A DNA stretch of 64,000 nt, taken from positions 32,563 through 96,562 of the forward strand of contig JAOARN010000047.1 in assembly GCA_025210485.1 (NCBI GenBank), given 5' to 3'. The notes under the pieces were generated by a model. It was not told the origin of the DNA. It saw only the letters and a list, made by a program, of their open reading frames with translations, and ran no database searches. Shown here one piece after another: positions 8,928 to 18,267 of the stretch. Each line of letters opens with the position of its first letter. Position 1 is the first letter of the stretch. The translations under genes and the position numbers were made by a program. Source of the stretch: Marinifilaceae bacterium. Its GTDB lineage: Bacteria > Bacteroidota > Bacteroidia > Bacteroidales > Marinifilaceae.

Positions 8928-11591
8928 ATGAACAAAAACACAATGCAAGTTCTGTTTTTACTAATTAGCTTTTATTTGTCACCAACTAATATCTATGCTA
9001 AAAAAACTGGAAACATCGAGACTGGTCGATTATCGGAAATTTCGATAATTTATAAGGAACATGAACTAAATTCAGGAGATAAAATAACACTAGCGAAGAC
9101 AGCTCCTAATATCAGTAGGGAATTTCAAATTACAATAAAAAATAATTCTGATTCGAATATTGAAATAGAAAAATTAGAACTAGACAATCCTTTATTTCAA
9201 ATCGTAACAGACATTAACACAATAAAAATTAATGCTGACTCGAAATCAGATATTATATTAAGTTATAATCCCAAACTATCAACAGAAAGTCCAGATATAA
9301 GCAATCTAGACATTAAATTCAAAACTATAGACAATTCGTTCAAACTGCTAATCGAGGCTGAATCGGCTTTAGCTAAATGGACCTATATGGTATACCTATA
9401 CGAGGACGGAACCGATCTTGATGGGAATAAAGACATTAACGAATGGGAATTTCAAGGATCTATTGATGGAGTATTAAATTACATTGTTCTTTATGATTCG
9501 GACTACAACCACAAAGATGGTATATATTATATATCAAAAGATGAAAATGGTCAGGATAGCAAGATCATCTCTAAACGAATAAGCACCCACCTAAACTATG
9601 GCTTAGACATGAATGATGCCAACACTTTCAAAGAATTCAGCATTTGGTGTAAAGAAAATTTTCCTGCCGAACATTACGGTATAAATCTTTGGGATCATGG
9701 AAGTGGTATATTTCGAAAAACAGGTACTGAATTAGTTCGTGCAGCCTGCGGATCTATGACTCTTTGGGATTTATCAAAAGCTGCCAAAAGCTTCAAGGAT
9801 ATTGATGGCAAAGGATTTGATATTATCGGTTTTGACGTTTGCTTATTAGGACAAGTAGAAACGGTATATGAATTAAAAGATTTAACCGATATCGTAATTG
9901 CTTCTGAAAGAACAGAACCTGGAGATGGATGGGATTATAATACACAGTTTTCAGCTTTAAATAATAATCCCAATATCAACAAGTATGATTTTGCCGAACA
10001 TATAGTAGATGAATTTGCTAATTCTTATAATAGAGGAAGCCAAGGTCATGCAGCCATAACTCAAGCTGCTATTCGAACAGATGTTTTTAAGTCCGAATTT
10101 ATACCAAAGCTAAATGCTCTTTCGGATAGAATGATTAATGAAATGCCTTCTATAAAATTCGACCTTACTAATACCGTTGACAATAGCACCACAACTGATG
10201 GTTACAGATACATTGAGCATAAAGATATTGGAGATTTTCTTTCTTTACTAAAAGAGAAAACAAGTATTTCAGCAGAATTACTACAAGATATCACTAATCT
10301 TCAAAAAGCTTATAATAACAGCATTGTTAAGTTTAGAGAATTATATATGAAAGGAACAACTGGCTTGAAAATATGGATTCCAAAAGCAATTTCAAAAAAC
10401 TATAATCGTTATTATTACGAAAACAAAGAGAGATACTTGAAAATCTCAGAAACGAAATGGGATGAATTTTTACATAATTTCGAATCGAATAAAAACACAG
10501 TCCCTCAACCAAATTTCCAAGCATTAGACATTGAGAATATATATATAGGGAAAACTGTTAGTATAGTTGATATTACCAAAACAAAACCTGAAGCTAATTA
10601 TAGAGAATGGACAATAAGCCCTAATAGTTATGAATTTGTAGATGGCTGCGATTCAAAATCAAAAAGCTTGAAAGTAAGATTTCTTAGTAAGGGTAATTAC
10701 TCAATAGGACTCAAACTAGAGAATGAACTTGGAGAAGCAAGCGAATATAAGCAAAATTACATCGATGTAAGAGTTCCAATATACTACGCACCTAAAAAAC
10801 TTAAATATAAAAAGCATGCCAAAAACCTAGATGTATTTCTTTCATGGGAACACAATAAATATGGTTCTGATGGTGATTTTTCACATTATGCTATATTTAG
10901 GAATGACGAATTTCTTGATATGATAAATTCTCCTGAATACAAGGATGTTATAGAAAACAAAACAGATAATTACACTTATTCGGTACAAGCAGCATATTTT
11001 GATTATAAAGATAATATACAATATTCGGTAAATTCTAATACAATCAATATTCAACATTCTGAATTAAAAGCTGGCGCACCTGAACTAATTAGCTGTGAAT
11101 ACGATATTTACAATAATCAAATACATGTAAATTGGAAAGAATCAGAAGAGTCTAATATTAACTTAGATTATTACCAAATATATAGAAACAATGTATTATA
11201 TCAAGATAATTATAGAGATACAAAATTTATTGACAAATCAATAGACAAGGAAGAGATTTATAACTATTTTATAAAAGCTGTCTACCCTGAACCTATTGGC
11301 ATTTCAGAGCCATCGGAGTCTAGTTTTGTAAATCCCAAAACTTTGGGCATAGAAAACATAGAAATAAATGAGGTTTCAATATATCCTAATCCATGTAAAT
11401 CTAAATTTTATATTCGCTCGAAATCGCCACAAAAATTAAGATACAAGATTTATAATATTAAAGGGAATTATATAAGAGAAGGTGAATTGACAAAAAGCGA
11501 AACCGAATTAAGCATCTATAAACCTGGAATGTATATCATTAGAATCTTATCCAACAAACAGAATAGCGACTATAAACTAATAGTTGAATAG
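8928..11591 (+). CDS. Secreted clostripain-family (C11) cysteine peptidase with T9SS sorting domain
   Basis: An 887-residue exported protein. After a signal peptide (about 1-24) comes an immunoglobulin-like region to about 140, then the C11 peptidase domain (about 148-480): WTYMVYLYEDG, LWDHGSG with H257 and GFDVCLLGQVET with C305 form the expected His/Cys dyad. Fibronectin-III-like repeats follow (about 620-800). The C-terminal 75 residues, from SIYPNPCKSKFYI to the end, are a type A T9SS sorting domain, so the enzyme should be delivered to the cell surface. Clostripains cleave after Arg or Lys; the specificity here is inferred. It is a single gene with a downstream terminator. Confidence 0.88.
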   Translation: MNKNTMQVLFLLISFYLSPTNIYAKKTGNIETGRLSEISIIYKEHELNSGDKITLAKTAPNISREFQITIKNNSDSNIEIEKLELDNPLFQIVTDINTIKINADSKSDIILSYNPKLSTESPDISNLDIKFKTIDNSFKLLIEAESALAKWTYMVYLYEDGTDLDGNKDINEWEFQGSIDGVLNYIVLYDSDYNHKDGIYYISKDENGQDSKIISKRISTHLNYGLDMNDANTFKEFSIWCKENFPAEHYGINLWDHGSGIFRKTGTELVRAACGSMTLWDLSKAAKSFKDIDGKGFDIIGFDVCLLGQVETVYELKDLTDIVIASERTEPGDGWDYNTQFSALNNNPNINKYDFAEHIVDEFANSYNRGSQGHAAITQAAIRTDVFKSEFIPKLNALSDRMINEMPSIKFDLTNTVDNSTTTDGYRYIEHKDIGDFLSLLKEKTSISAELLQDITNLQKAYNNSIVKFRELYMKGTTGLKIWIPKAISKNYNRYYYENKERYLKISETKWDEFLHNFESNKNTVPQPNFQALDIENIYIGKTVSIVDITKTKPEANYREWTISPNSYEFVDGCDSKSKSLKVRFLSKGNYSIGLKLENELGEASEYKQNYIDVRVPIYYAPKKLKYKKHAKNLDVFLSWEHNKYGSDGDFSHYAIFRNDEFLDMINSPEYKDVIENKTDNYTYSVQAAYFDYKDNIQYSVNSNTINIQHSELKAGAPELISCEYDIYNNQIHVNWKESEESNINLDYYQIYRNNVLYQDNYRDTKFIDKSIDKEEIYNYFIKAVYPEPIGISEPSESSFVNPKTLGIENIEINEVSIYPNPCKSKFYIRSKSPQKLRYKIYNIKGNYIREGELTKSETELSIYKPGMYIIRILSNKQNSDYKLIVE

Positions 11592-11612
11592 CGAAATTTA
11601 AAAATCTACTTC

Positions 11613-11661
11613 TCATTACACTATAGATTATTGTTAAATCGAATAAACTATGGTGTAATGA
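11613..11661 (+). terminator. Terminator-like hairpin after the peptidase gene
   Basis: Arms TCATTACACTATAG (11613-11626) and CTATGGTGTAATGA (11648-11661) form a 14-bp stem with one mismatch and a 21-base loop, followed by TTTTAT. It lies 21 bases after the peptidase stop. Confidence 0.55.
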
Positions 11662-12304
11662 TTTTATAAAGACTACTCCTTACAGCCCAATAGTAGAAAA
11701 ATAATCCAATTATATTGCTGAAAATCGACAATGTAAGAATCTAATTAAAAATTTACACAATAATACCAATCTCTATTAAAGTATACTACAATAGCTACAA
11801 GATTCTATGTAGCTTTCTTTTACACCCTAGGCTAGAAATTAAATCTATGCCTTTTTTACAAGCTTTAAGAATACAAGCACATAACAGATCTATTCAAAAT
11901 CGACCTCATTTACAAGCGTGAAGTTTAATATTTTATAATTTAGGATAATTCAATTGAAAACTTTAAACTTATTAGCCTGATAAAATATAAAAAAACATAA
12001 TCAAGCAAAATATATTTTATACCATAAGATTGAAATACTATTAGAACAATGTTCTCACTATAGAATTGAACAAATATCCAAAAGGCTTATAAAAAGGAAA
12101 TTGATTAACAAAATATATTTAATCTATACTCAATTAAATAAATACAATCTAGAATTATTATAAATTAGCTCAAAAACTCCAACTAAATATCTATCTTTTC
12201 CGTATAAAAATTCGAATAGAAATTAAACCATCTCAAACATACCATTAAGCCGAATGAGAGCAATCCTAATTTCTTTTCACCAAAAAAATTTAAAGCTAGA
12301 TATT
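11662..12304. other. Gene-free spacer before the 2-oxoacid dehydrogenase genes
   Basis: About 640 bases of AT-rich sequence. I find no credible coding frame, hairpin pair or repeat here. The E2 promoter must lie in it but no convincing TAnnTTTG box with a spaced partner was found. Confidence 0.4.
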
Positions 12305-13612
12305 ATGTCAAAATATGAAATCAAAATGCCTAAAATGGGCGAAAGTGTGCAAGACGCGAAAATCACAAAAATATTCGTAAATATAGGTCAGGAAATTATA
12401 GAAGACGATATACTTTTCGAAATCGCTACAGACAAGGTTGATTCCGAAATCCCATCAGCTTATGAAGGTATAGTCGAAAAAATTTTATTTGAAGAAGGAG
12501 ATATTGTAAACGTAGGAGAAACAATAGCTATAATTAATTCCGAAAAAGACAGTGATATTTCAAAATCAAACAGTTCTATATCTGACAATCTCCAAGAAGA
12601 GAATGATCAGATAAAGAATAATATTCAATATACGAATCCAAAACCACAAAATTTAGAATCTAATTACTCTGGATTTTTATCACCCTTGGTTAAGAAAATA
12701 ATAAAAGAGGAAAACATTAGTGAATCCGAACTTGAAAATATAATACCCACAGGGAAAAACAACAGAATACAAAAAGATGATATTCTTAATTATATCAGAA
12801 CAAGAGGCAGCCAAAAAGAAATCATTGTAACAGATAAAAAAACAGTGTCAGAGAAGATAAAAAAAACAACAATAGATAGCCCACCTATAAAAACAAATAC
12901 AGGGGACCAAATTTTGGAGATGGATAGGGTTCGCAAAATAATCGCTGACAGAATGTTAGATTCGAAAAGCACAATGGCTCATGTAACGGCTGTTGTAGAA
13001 GCCGATCTTACAAATCTTGTTAATTGGAGAAATAAACATAAAAACTCTTTCTTAGCAAAGAACAGAACAAAATTAACATATATGCCAATGGTAGTTCAGG
13101 CTTGCACGAAAGCTTTACATGATTATCCTGAACTAAACTCATGGGTTGATAATTATAAAATAATACGCAAACCAGATATAAATATTGGAATTGCAGTAGC
13201 CTTGGAGGATAATAATTTAATTGTTCCAGTTGTAAAAAACACTAATCATAAAAGCATCTCAGGATTGGCAGTTGAGATAAATGAACTTGCTGATAAGGCT
13301 AGAAACTCAAAGCTCGATATTGCCGATTTAGAGAATGGTAGCTTTACAATATCCAATTTTGGATCATTCGGAAATCTTATTGGAACTCCAATAATCAACA
13401 AACCTCAAGTTGCAATTCTAGCTATAGGTACAATTGAGAAAAAACCTGCTGTGATTGAGACAGAACATGGCGATGCTATTGCAATTAGACATAAAATGTA
13501 CTTATCTCTTTCTTATGACCATAGGGTAATAGATGGAGCTTTAGGAGGTAAATTCCTTTCCAAAATAAAAGAGTATTTAGAAAATTTCAATACAAACCAA
13601 ACACCTGCTTGA
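12305..13612 (+). CDS. Dihydrolipoamide acyltransferase (E2) of a 2-oxoacid dehydrogenase complex
   Basis: About 435 residues from the ATG at 12305, which gives the canonical start MSKYEIKMPKMGESV; an upstream in-frame ATG at 12254 adds 17 unlikely residues. Domains: lipoyl domain 1-80 with the lipoylated K44 in ATDKVDSE, a linker, a peripheral-subunit-binding domain (SPLVKKIIKEENIS and GKNNRIQKDDILNYI, about 120-165), and the catalytic acyltransferase domain from about 210, ending with SYDHRVIDGALGG (active-site His and Asp). One base separates it from the fused E1 gene. The pairing suggests the branched-chain type (BkdB/BkdC). Confidence 0.9.
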   Translation: MSKYEIKMPKMGESVQDAKITKIFVNIGQEIIEDDILFEIATDKVDSEIPSAYEGIVEKILFEEGDIVNVGETIAIINSEKDSDISKSNSSISDNLQEENDQIKNNIQYTNPKPQNLESNYSGFLSPLVKKIIKEENISESELENIIPTGKNNRIQKDDILNYIRTRGSQKEIIVTDKKTVSEKIKKTTIDSPPIKTNTGDQILEMDRVRKIIADRMLDSKSTMAHVTAVVEADLTNLVNWRNKHKNSFLAKNRTKLTYMPMVVQACTKALHDYPELNSWVDNYKIIRKPDINIGIAVALEDNNLIVPVVKNTNHKSISGLAVEINELADKARNSKLDIADLENGSFTISNFGSFGNLIGTPIINKPQVAILAIGTIEKKPAVIETEHGDAIAIRHKMYLSLSYDHRVIDGALGGKFLSKIKEYLENFNTNQTPA

Positions 13613-13613
13613 T

Positions 13614-15638
13614 ATGACTAAAAAATATTCAATAACAAAAACAGCTAAAGAAAGCCTAAAGAATTGGTTTTACTTATTAGATTTAGGAAGGAAACTAGAC
13701 CAAAAAGCACCTAATTACCTCAAACAAGCAATAGGATGGTCCTATCACGCACCATATGCTGGTCATGATGGAATACAGTTAGCCATAGGTTATCATTTCA
13801 AGAAACAACAAGATCATTTTTTCCCATATTACAGAGACATGCTAAGCTGCTTGGCTGCAGGACTCAATGCCAAAGAAATAATTCTGAATGGTATTTCCAA
13901 AAAAGATGATATAGCCAGCGGAGGAAGACATATGTCTAATCATTTTGCAAAACCTGAATGGAATATACATAATGTGTCATCATGTACTGGAAACCACACA
14001 TTACATGCAGTCGGTGTGGCTAGAGCAATGAAAACCTATAAGCGCAAAGCAGTTGTTTTTTCCTCTCAGGGCGAATCTTCCGTATCCGAAGGATATGTAT
14101 ACGAAGCTATAAATGGTGCATCTAAAGAAGGATTACCAGTGATGTTTGTCATACAGGATAATGGCTATGGTATATCGGTTCCTAAATCGGATCAAACTGG
14201 AAATAGAAAAGTTGCTGATAATTTCAGAGGATTCAAAGATTTAAAGATAATATACTGCAATGGTAAAGATGTTATTGATTCAATGAATGCTGTTTATGAA
14301 GCATACGAATATATAAAGAAAACATCTTGTCCTGTAATCGTTTATTCTAATTGTGTAAGGATAGAATCGCACTCTAATTCGGACAAGCACGAACTATATA
14401 GAGACCAAAATGAGCTAAACTATGTAAAAACTAATGACCCTTACGAAAAGTTTAAGCGCATGTTGTTAAGATACAAGAGGCTTAGCAGCGATGAAATTGA
14501 GGAAATATCCAAAAAGGTAGATCAAGAAATTAGCCAAGCACACAAGTTTGCAATATCTCAAGATGACCCTGATCCGAAATCGATACATGATTTTGTAATT
14601 CCCGAACCATATAAAATAGAAACTAGTAAATTAGTAATTAGCAAACCTGAGAAAATTAAATTTATTCAAGCTCTTAATACTACTCTCAAGGAGGAATTTG
14701 AACACAATGAACATACATTTATTTGGGGTCAAGATATAGCTAATAAAGATAAAGGTGGTATATTCAATGTTACCAAAGGTATGCAAGAAAAGTTTGGCAA
14801 AGAAAGGGTTTTCAATGCCCCTATTGCTGAAGATTTTATACTGGGCACAGCCAATGGCATGAGCAGGTTTGATGAAAAGATAAGAATTGTTGTAGAAGGA
14901 GCTGAATTTGCAGATTATTTTTGGCCAGCAATGGAACAATTTGTTGATAGTTCTCATGATTATTGGAGATCCAATGGTAAGTTTAGTCCTAATATAACAA
15001 TTCGCCTTGCATCAGGGGGATATATAGGTGGAGGTTTGTATCATAGTCAGACTATAGAAACTGTTTTAGCAAGCTTCCCAGGGGTAAGAGTTGTTTATCC
15101 TAGCTATGCTGATGATGCCGCTGGACTACTGCGAATGTCAATTAGATCAAGAGGTATCACTGTTTTTTTAGAGCCAAAATATTTATACAACCATCAGGCA
15201 GCCGAGGCAGTCGTTCCTGATAATCATATTGTAGAATTCGGTAAAGCACGAATAAGAAACAAAGGAGATAAATTAAGCATAGTAACATATGGAAATACAA
15301 CACATATGTGTGAAATGGCAATCAATAATCTTAACATGAAAGAACAGATTGAATTGATTGATCTTCGCTCCCTTCTCCCTATGGATACTGACACTATAAT
15401 CAAATCTTTAAAGAAAACATCTAAGCTATTAATCGTTCATGAGGATAGAGTATTGAATGGTTTTGGAGCTGAAATTTCAGCTCAAATCTCAGAAAAGGCA
15501 TTTGAATATTTAGATGCTCCTATAATGAGACTTGGTGCTGAATTTACTCCAGTAGGATTTAATCCAATTTTGGAGAAAGCTATACTTCCGAATACTGAAA
15601 AGATTGAGAAAAAGATTAAAGAAATTATGGCGTTCTAA
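13614..15638 (+). CDS. Fused E1 alpha-beta of branched-chain 2-oxoacid dehydrogenase
   Basis: A 674-residue protein in which E1 alpha (about 1-330) and E1 beta (about 345-674) are joined in one chain, a common arrangement in Bacteroidota. Alpha-part marks: PYYRDMLSCLAAG, GGRHMSNHF, and the thiamine-diphosphate site running from SQGESSVSEG to DNGYGISVPKSD. Beta-part marks: WGQDIANKDKGGIFNVT, FNAPIAEDFILGTANG and LRSLLPMDTDTI. It decarboxylates 2-oxoacids and passes the acyl group to the lipoyl arm of the E2 encoded just upstream. Substrate (branched-chain versus other) is inferred from overall similarity. No E3 gene is present here; E3 is normally shared. Confidence 0.88.
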   Translation: MTKKYSITKTAKESLKNWFYLLDLGRKLDQKAPNYLKQAIGWSYHAPYAGHDGIQLAIGYHFKKQQDHFFPYYRDMLSCLAAGLNAKEIILNGISKKDDIASGGRHMSNHFAKPEWNIHNVSSCTGNHTLHAVGVARAMKTYKRKAVVFSSQGESSVSEGYVYEAINGASKEGLPVMFVIQDNGYGISVPKSDQTGNRKVADNFRGFKDLKIIYCNGKDVIDSMNAVYEAYEYIKKTSCPVIVYSNCVRIESHSNSDKHELYRDQNELNYVKTNDPYEKFKRMLLRYKRLSSDEIEEISKKVDQEISQAHKFAISQDDPDPKSIHDFVIPEPYKIETSKLVISKPEKIKFIQALNTTLKEEFEHNEHTFIWGQDIANKDKGGIFNVTKGMQEKFGKERVFNAPIAEDFILGTANGMSRFDEKIRIVVEGAEFADYFWPAMEQFVDSSHDYWRSNGKFSPNITIRLASGGYIGGGLYHSQTIETVLASFPGVRVVYPSYADDAAGLLRMSIRSRGITVFLEPKYLYNHQAAEAVVPDNHIVEFGKARIRNKGDKLSIVTYGNTTHMCEMAINNLNMKEQIELIDLRSLLPMDTDTIIKSLKKTSKLLIVHEDRVLNGFGAEISAQISEKAFEYLDAPIMRLGAEFTPVGFNPILEKAILPNTEKIEKKIKEIMAF

Positions 15639-15664
15639 AAAAACTCTTTACTAAAAATTTAAAT

Positions 15665-16180
15665 ATGAAAAACATTGCAATATTATATAGTTTTAACACA
15701 AATAAAACAAAAAAAATAGCACAAGTAATCTCTCATGAACTTGAACGAAGTTCAAATATCAATATTAAACATATTGATATTGACTTTGCTTCAAAGGATG
15801 ATATTCTTGGGTTTGACAATTATATATTAGGAGTCCCAACATGGTTTGATGGCGAGCTCCCAATTGCCTGGGACGAATTCCTCCCTTCGATAGATGATAC
15901 TGATTTTACTGGTAAAAAAATCGCGATTTTTGGACTTGCGGATCAAAAAGGATATCCTGATAATTTTGCGGATGGGATTGGACTGATTGCTAAAATATTT
16001 GAAGAAAAATCAGCGACTATAATTGGTCATACTAGTACCGATACATATATTTACAATAAATCACTTGCAGAAAAAAATAAAATGTTTCAAGGTTTGGTCA
16101 TTGATATTGAAAATCAAAATAGTATGACCAATAACAGAATTGAAAAATGGGCGGAATCCATACAAAAAGAAATAATCTAA
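15665..16180 (+). CDS. Flavodoxin
   Basis: A 171-residue flavodoxin, the long-chain length. The FMN phosphate loop is SFNTNKTKK, slightly different from the usual S/T-x-T-G-x-T with N replacing G. LGVPTWFDGELP is the first isoalloxazine loop, and FGLADQKGYPDNFADG with GHTSTDTYIYNKS the second and the long-chain insert. It is a soluble one-electron carrier that can replace ferredoxin under low iron. It begins 26 bases after the E1 gene and ends before a strong terminator, so it probably shares that transcript, perhaps as an electron acceptor in the same metabolism. Confidence 0.88.
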   Translation: MKNIAILYSFNTNKTKKIAQVISHELERSSNINIKHIDIDFASKDDILGFDNYILGVPTWFDGELPIAWDEFLPSIDDTDFTGKKIAIFGLADQKGYPDNFADGIGLIAKIFEEKSATIIGHTSTDTYIYNKSLAEKNKMFQGLVIDIENQNSMTNNRIEKWAESIQKEII

Positions 16181-16193
16181 TATTGGTAGAAAA

Positions 16194-16232
16194 AAATCCT
16201 CAAATGATCAATATTTTCATTTGAGGATTTTT
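16194..16232 (+). terminator. Rho-independent terminator after flavodoxin
   Basis: Arms AAATCCTCAAATGA (16194-16207) and TCATTTGAGGATTT (16217-16230) make a perfect 14-bp stem with a 9-base loop and continue into a T-run. It closes the E2-E1-flavodoxin unit. Confidence 0.8.
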
Positions 16233-16343
16233 CATAAAGCTAATTCACAAACTTTTAGTTCTAAACATGCCTTTAACATAGCTTGTATTTTACATAAATA
16301 TACTTAGATGAAAAATATGTAAAATACTTTTTTCGACAAAAAA

Positions 16344-16739
16344 TTAAAAATGAACTCCTTTTGTGTAATACCACTGACCATCCTCATTTATAAAATCTGA
16401 CAATTCATGAATTCTTTCTAATTGACCATCTAAAATATAGCTTGCTATAAATTCTACTTTCCCACTTGTAGAATACTTATCTCCTTTTTTTGTTTTTTTT
16501 ATCTCTAATCCTTGCCAATCTGCTTTCTTAAGATAATTAACGGATTCTAGAACATCCATTATATTGCGACTTGAATGGTGATGGGTTTTTATTAGATAAT
16601 CAGCATTGGATAATGTAAATGCGGTATATCGTGATCGCATTAGTTGTTCGGCTGTTGCTGCTGGTCTTTCTCCTTTTATTATTGATATACAACATGATGA
16701 TGCTTCTAAATTGGAACCACATGGGCATTTTTCTTTCAT
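16344..16739 (-). CDS. YchJ-like SEC-C motif protein (UPF0225)
   Basis: A 131-residue protein with an N-terminal SEC-C-type zinc motif, CPCGSNLEASSCC (residues 5-17), and the YchJ middle domain of NTF2-like fold: RPAATAEQLMRSRYTAF (25-41) is diagnostic, and ADWQGLEI and GQLERIHELSDF follow later. Length and order match the UPF0225 family; the biochemical role of that family is unknown. The ATG at 16737-16739 starts MKEKCPCGS as in relatives. It stands alone upstream of the REP region. Confidence 0.82.
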   Translation of the reverse strand: MKEKCPCGSNLEASSCCISIIKGERPAATAEQLMRSRYTAFTLSNADYLIKTHHHSSRNIMDVLESVNYLKKADWQGLEIKKTKKGDKYSTSGKVEFIASYILDGQLERIHELSDFINEDGQWYYTKGVHF

Positions 16740-16850
16740 TTTTTAATTTTATAAAATTAATAGAATGAGCTTCATTCCTAGTGAGCATTGTCACATAGTT
16801 GAGATAGCTACTTTTACCAATGCAAATAAATGTATTTTTATGGAAAAACA

Positions 16851-17175
16851 AGAAAGCTCGATGGGTTTGATTTGTATTCTTAGCCACACACAGTGAACCC
16901 CGATGGGGTTCATTTGTATTTTTAGCTTGTATTTTCGATCCATATACAGGAAACCCCGATGGGGTTTATATTATTATTGTTTCTTAAAATATAAACATTA
17001 ATCTATTTTACTTATTCATAATCGTTTCGCACCTACGGTGCTAGAGACAGGGAAGCCCGATGGGCTTGATATGTATTCTTAGCTTTTTTTTATATACAGG
17101 AAACCCCGATGGGGTTCATTTGTATTCTTAGCTTATCTTTTGTGCCATAGACGGAAAGCCCGATGGGCTTTATAT
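16851..17175. repeat. REP-type palindrome array, left side (six units)
   Basis: Six short units between the YchJ-like gene and the transposase gene. Each has a 15-16 base palindrome such as AAGCCCGATGGGCTT or AACCCCGATGGGGTT, usually after ACAGG and before a tail like GATTTGTATTCTTAGC. Units lie near 16851, 16894, 16947, 17048, 17098 and 17153. Spacing is irregular on this side, and compensating stem changes (GCCC/GGGC versus CCCC/GGGG) keep the hairpin. A different hairpin, GCACCTACGGTGC, sits at 17029-17041. Confidence 0.85.
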
Positions 17176-17196
17176 TATTGCTATGCGAATTTTTGT

Positions 17197-17658
17197 TTAT
17201 TCGATCCAGTCAAATAAATATCTTTCTTCGTATTCTACCTGAAATTTGTGTAATATTAAAAGATATTCATCTTTAAATGTGCGTTTTCTATGATGTTCTT
17301 CTTGATTTAATATATAATTAACTACATTCTTGATGTGGCTCTGTGAATACGAAAATGCTCCAAATCCTCCTTGCCATCGAAATAAGCTTTTAATCCATTT
17401 TTTATCATTTATATATTTGGAGGAAGCTATTTTTATATCATGTACTAAATCTGATATTGAAATATTGGGTTTCATTCCTACAAATAAATGAATATGGTCT
17501 GGCATTGCAAATATGGCTAGTAATTTTTGTCCTCTATTGCTTACAATACCTGTTATAAATTTATGTAATTCTTCTCTATGTTCTCTAGGGATTAAACTTT
17601 CTCTATATTTTACTGTAAATACAATTTGAATATGTATTTGAGAATATGTATTTGCCAT
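17197..17658 (-). CDS. REP-associated tyrosine transposase (IS200/IS605 TnpA-like, RAYT)
   Basis: A 153-residue Y1 transposase. The HUH motif is H55-I-H57 in AMPDHIHLFVG, and the expected catalytic tyrosine with its helper glutamine is Y115-x3-Q119 in NYILNQEEHH. The start MANTYSQIHIQIVFTVKYR is typical of the family. It acts on single-stranded DNA at hairpin ends. There is no TnpB and no classical IS ends; instead, palindromic units crowd both sides, which is the RAYT/REP arrangement in which the enzyme is thought to spread the palindromes. The reading frame is intact, so it may still be active. Confidence 0.88.
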   Translation of the reverse strand: MANTYSQIHIQIVFTVKYRESLIPREHREELHKFITGIVSNRGQKLLAIFAMPDHIHLFVGMKPNISISDLVHDIKIASSKYINDKKWIKSLFRWQGGFGAFSYSQSHIKNVVNYILNQEEHHRKRTFKDEYLLILHKFQVEYEERYLFDWIE

Positions 17659-17679
17659 AATATTATTTTTTTTGTTTAT

Positions 17680-18015
17680 GTACAGGAAAGCCCGAGGGGC
17701 TTGATTTGTGTTCTTATTTTTTCTTTTTATATACAGGAAAGCCCCATGGGCTTGATCTGTGTTCTTATTTTTTCTTTTTATATACAGGAAAGCCCCATGG
17801 GCTTGATCTGTGTTCTTATTTTTTCTTCTTATATACAGGAAAGCCCGATGGGCTTGATTTGTATTCTTATTTTTTCTTATTATATACAGGGAAGCCCGAT
17901 GGGCTTGATTTGTATACTTGCATTATATACAGGGAAGCACGATGGGCTTGATTAGCATTTCTACCCTGTTTTTTCCTGCCATATACAGGATAGCCCGAGG
18001 GGCTTGATTTGTATT
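17680..18015. repeat. REP-type palindrome array, right side (seven units, 51-bp period)
   Basis: Seven units of ATACAGG, palindrome (AAGCCCGATGGGCTT and variants), TTGATTTGTATTCTTA tail. The ACAGG marks lie at 17682, 17733, 17784, 17835, 17886, 17929 and 17985, so the first five are spaced exactly 51 bases and the last two 43 and 56. Substitutions cluster in neighbouring units (two share CCCATGGG), which points to tandem duplication of whole units. Because 51 is a multiple of three, the array stays open in two frames, but this is not coding. From 18016 to 18267 I see nothing further. Confidence 0.88.
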
Positions 18016-18267
18016 TATTTTAATCTATTCTATTCTTACGGATTTATTTACAGATTGGTTACACTTACGAATTCTTATTTTCTATTTGTATCTATTTCAA
18101 TATTGTTAATACATATACTTAGAAATATTTTGTTTTTGCAGTTTCCGTATGCTGTTAACATAAATTCCAAACATTTAATTATATAGAATTTAAAATTTAG
18201 GCAAAAAATAAAGAATCGCAACATAAAATATGTATATTGTGCAACAAACACCAAAATAGTACACAAG

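Noticed and set aside
16600..16887. Minus-strand frame overlapping the YchJ-like gene start
   Set aside because: It overlaps the SEC-C region in another frame and runs into the REP array; no protein-like pattern.
17626..17955. Open frames encoding a 17-residue repeat protein
   Set aside because: They exist only because five REP units repeat every 51 bases, a multiple of three; the DNA hairpin, and not the protein, is conserved.
17680..18015. CRISPR array
   Set aside because: The parts between hairpins are near-identical to each other and not unique spacers, spacing breaks at the end, and no cas gene is present; a Y1 transposase gene is.
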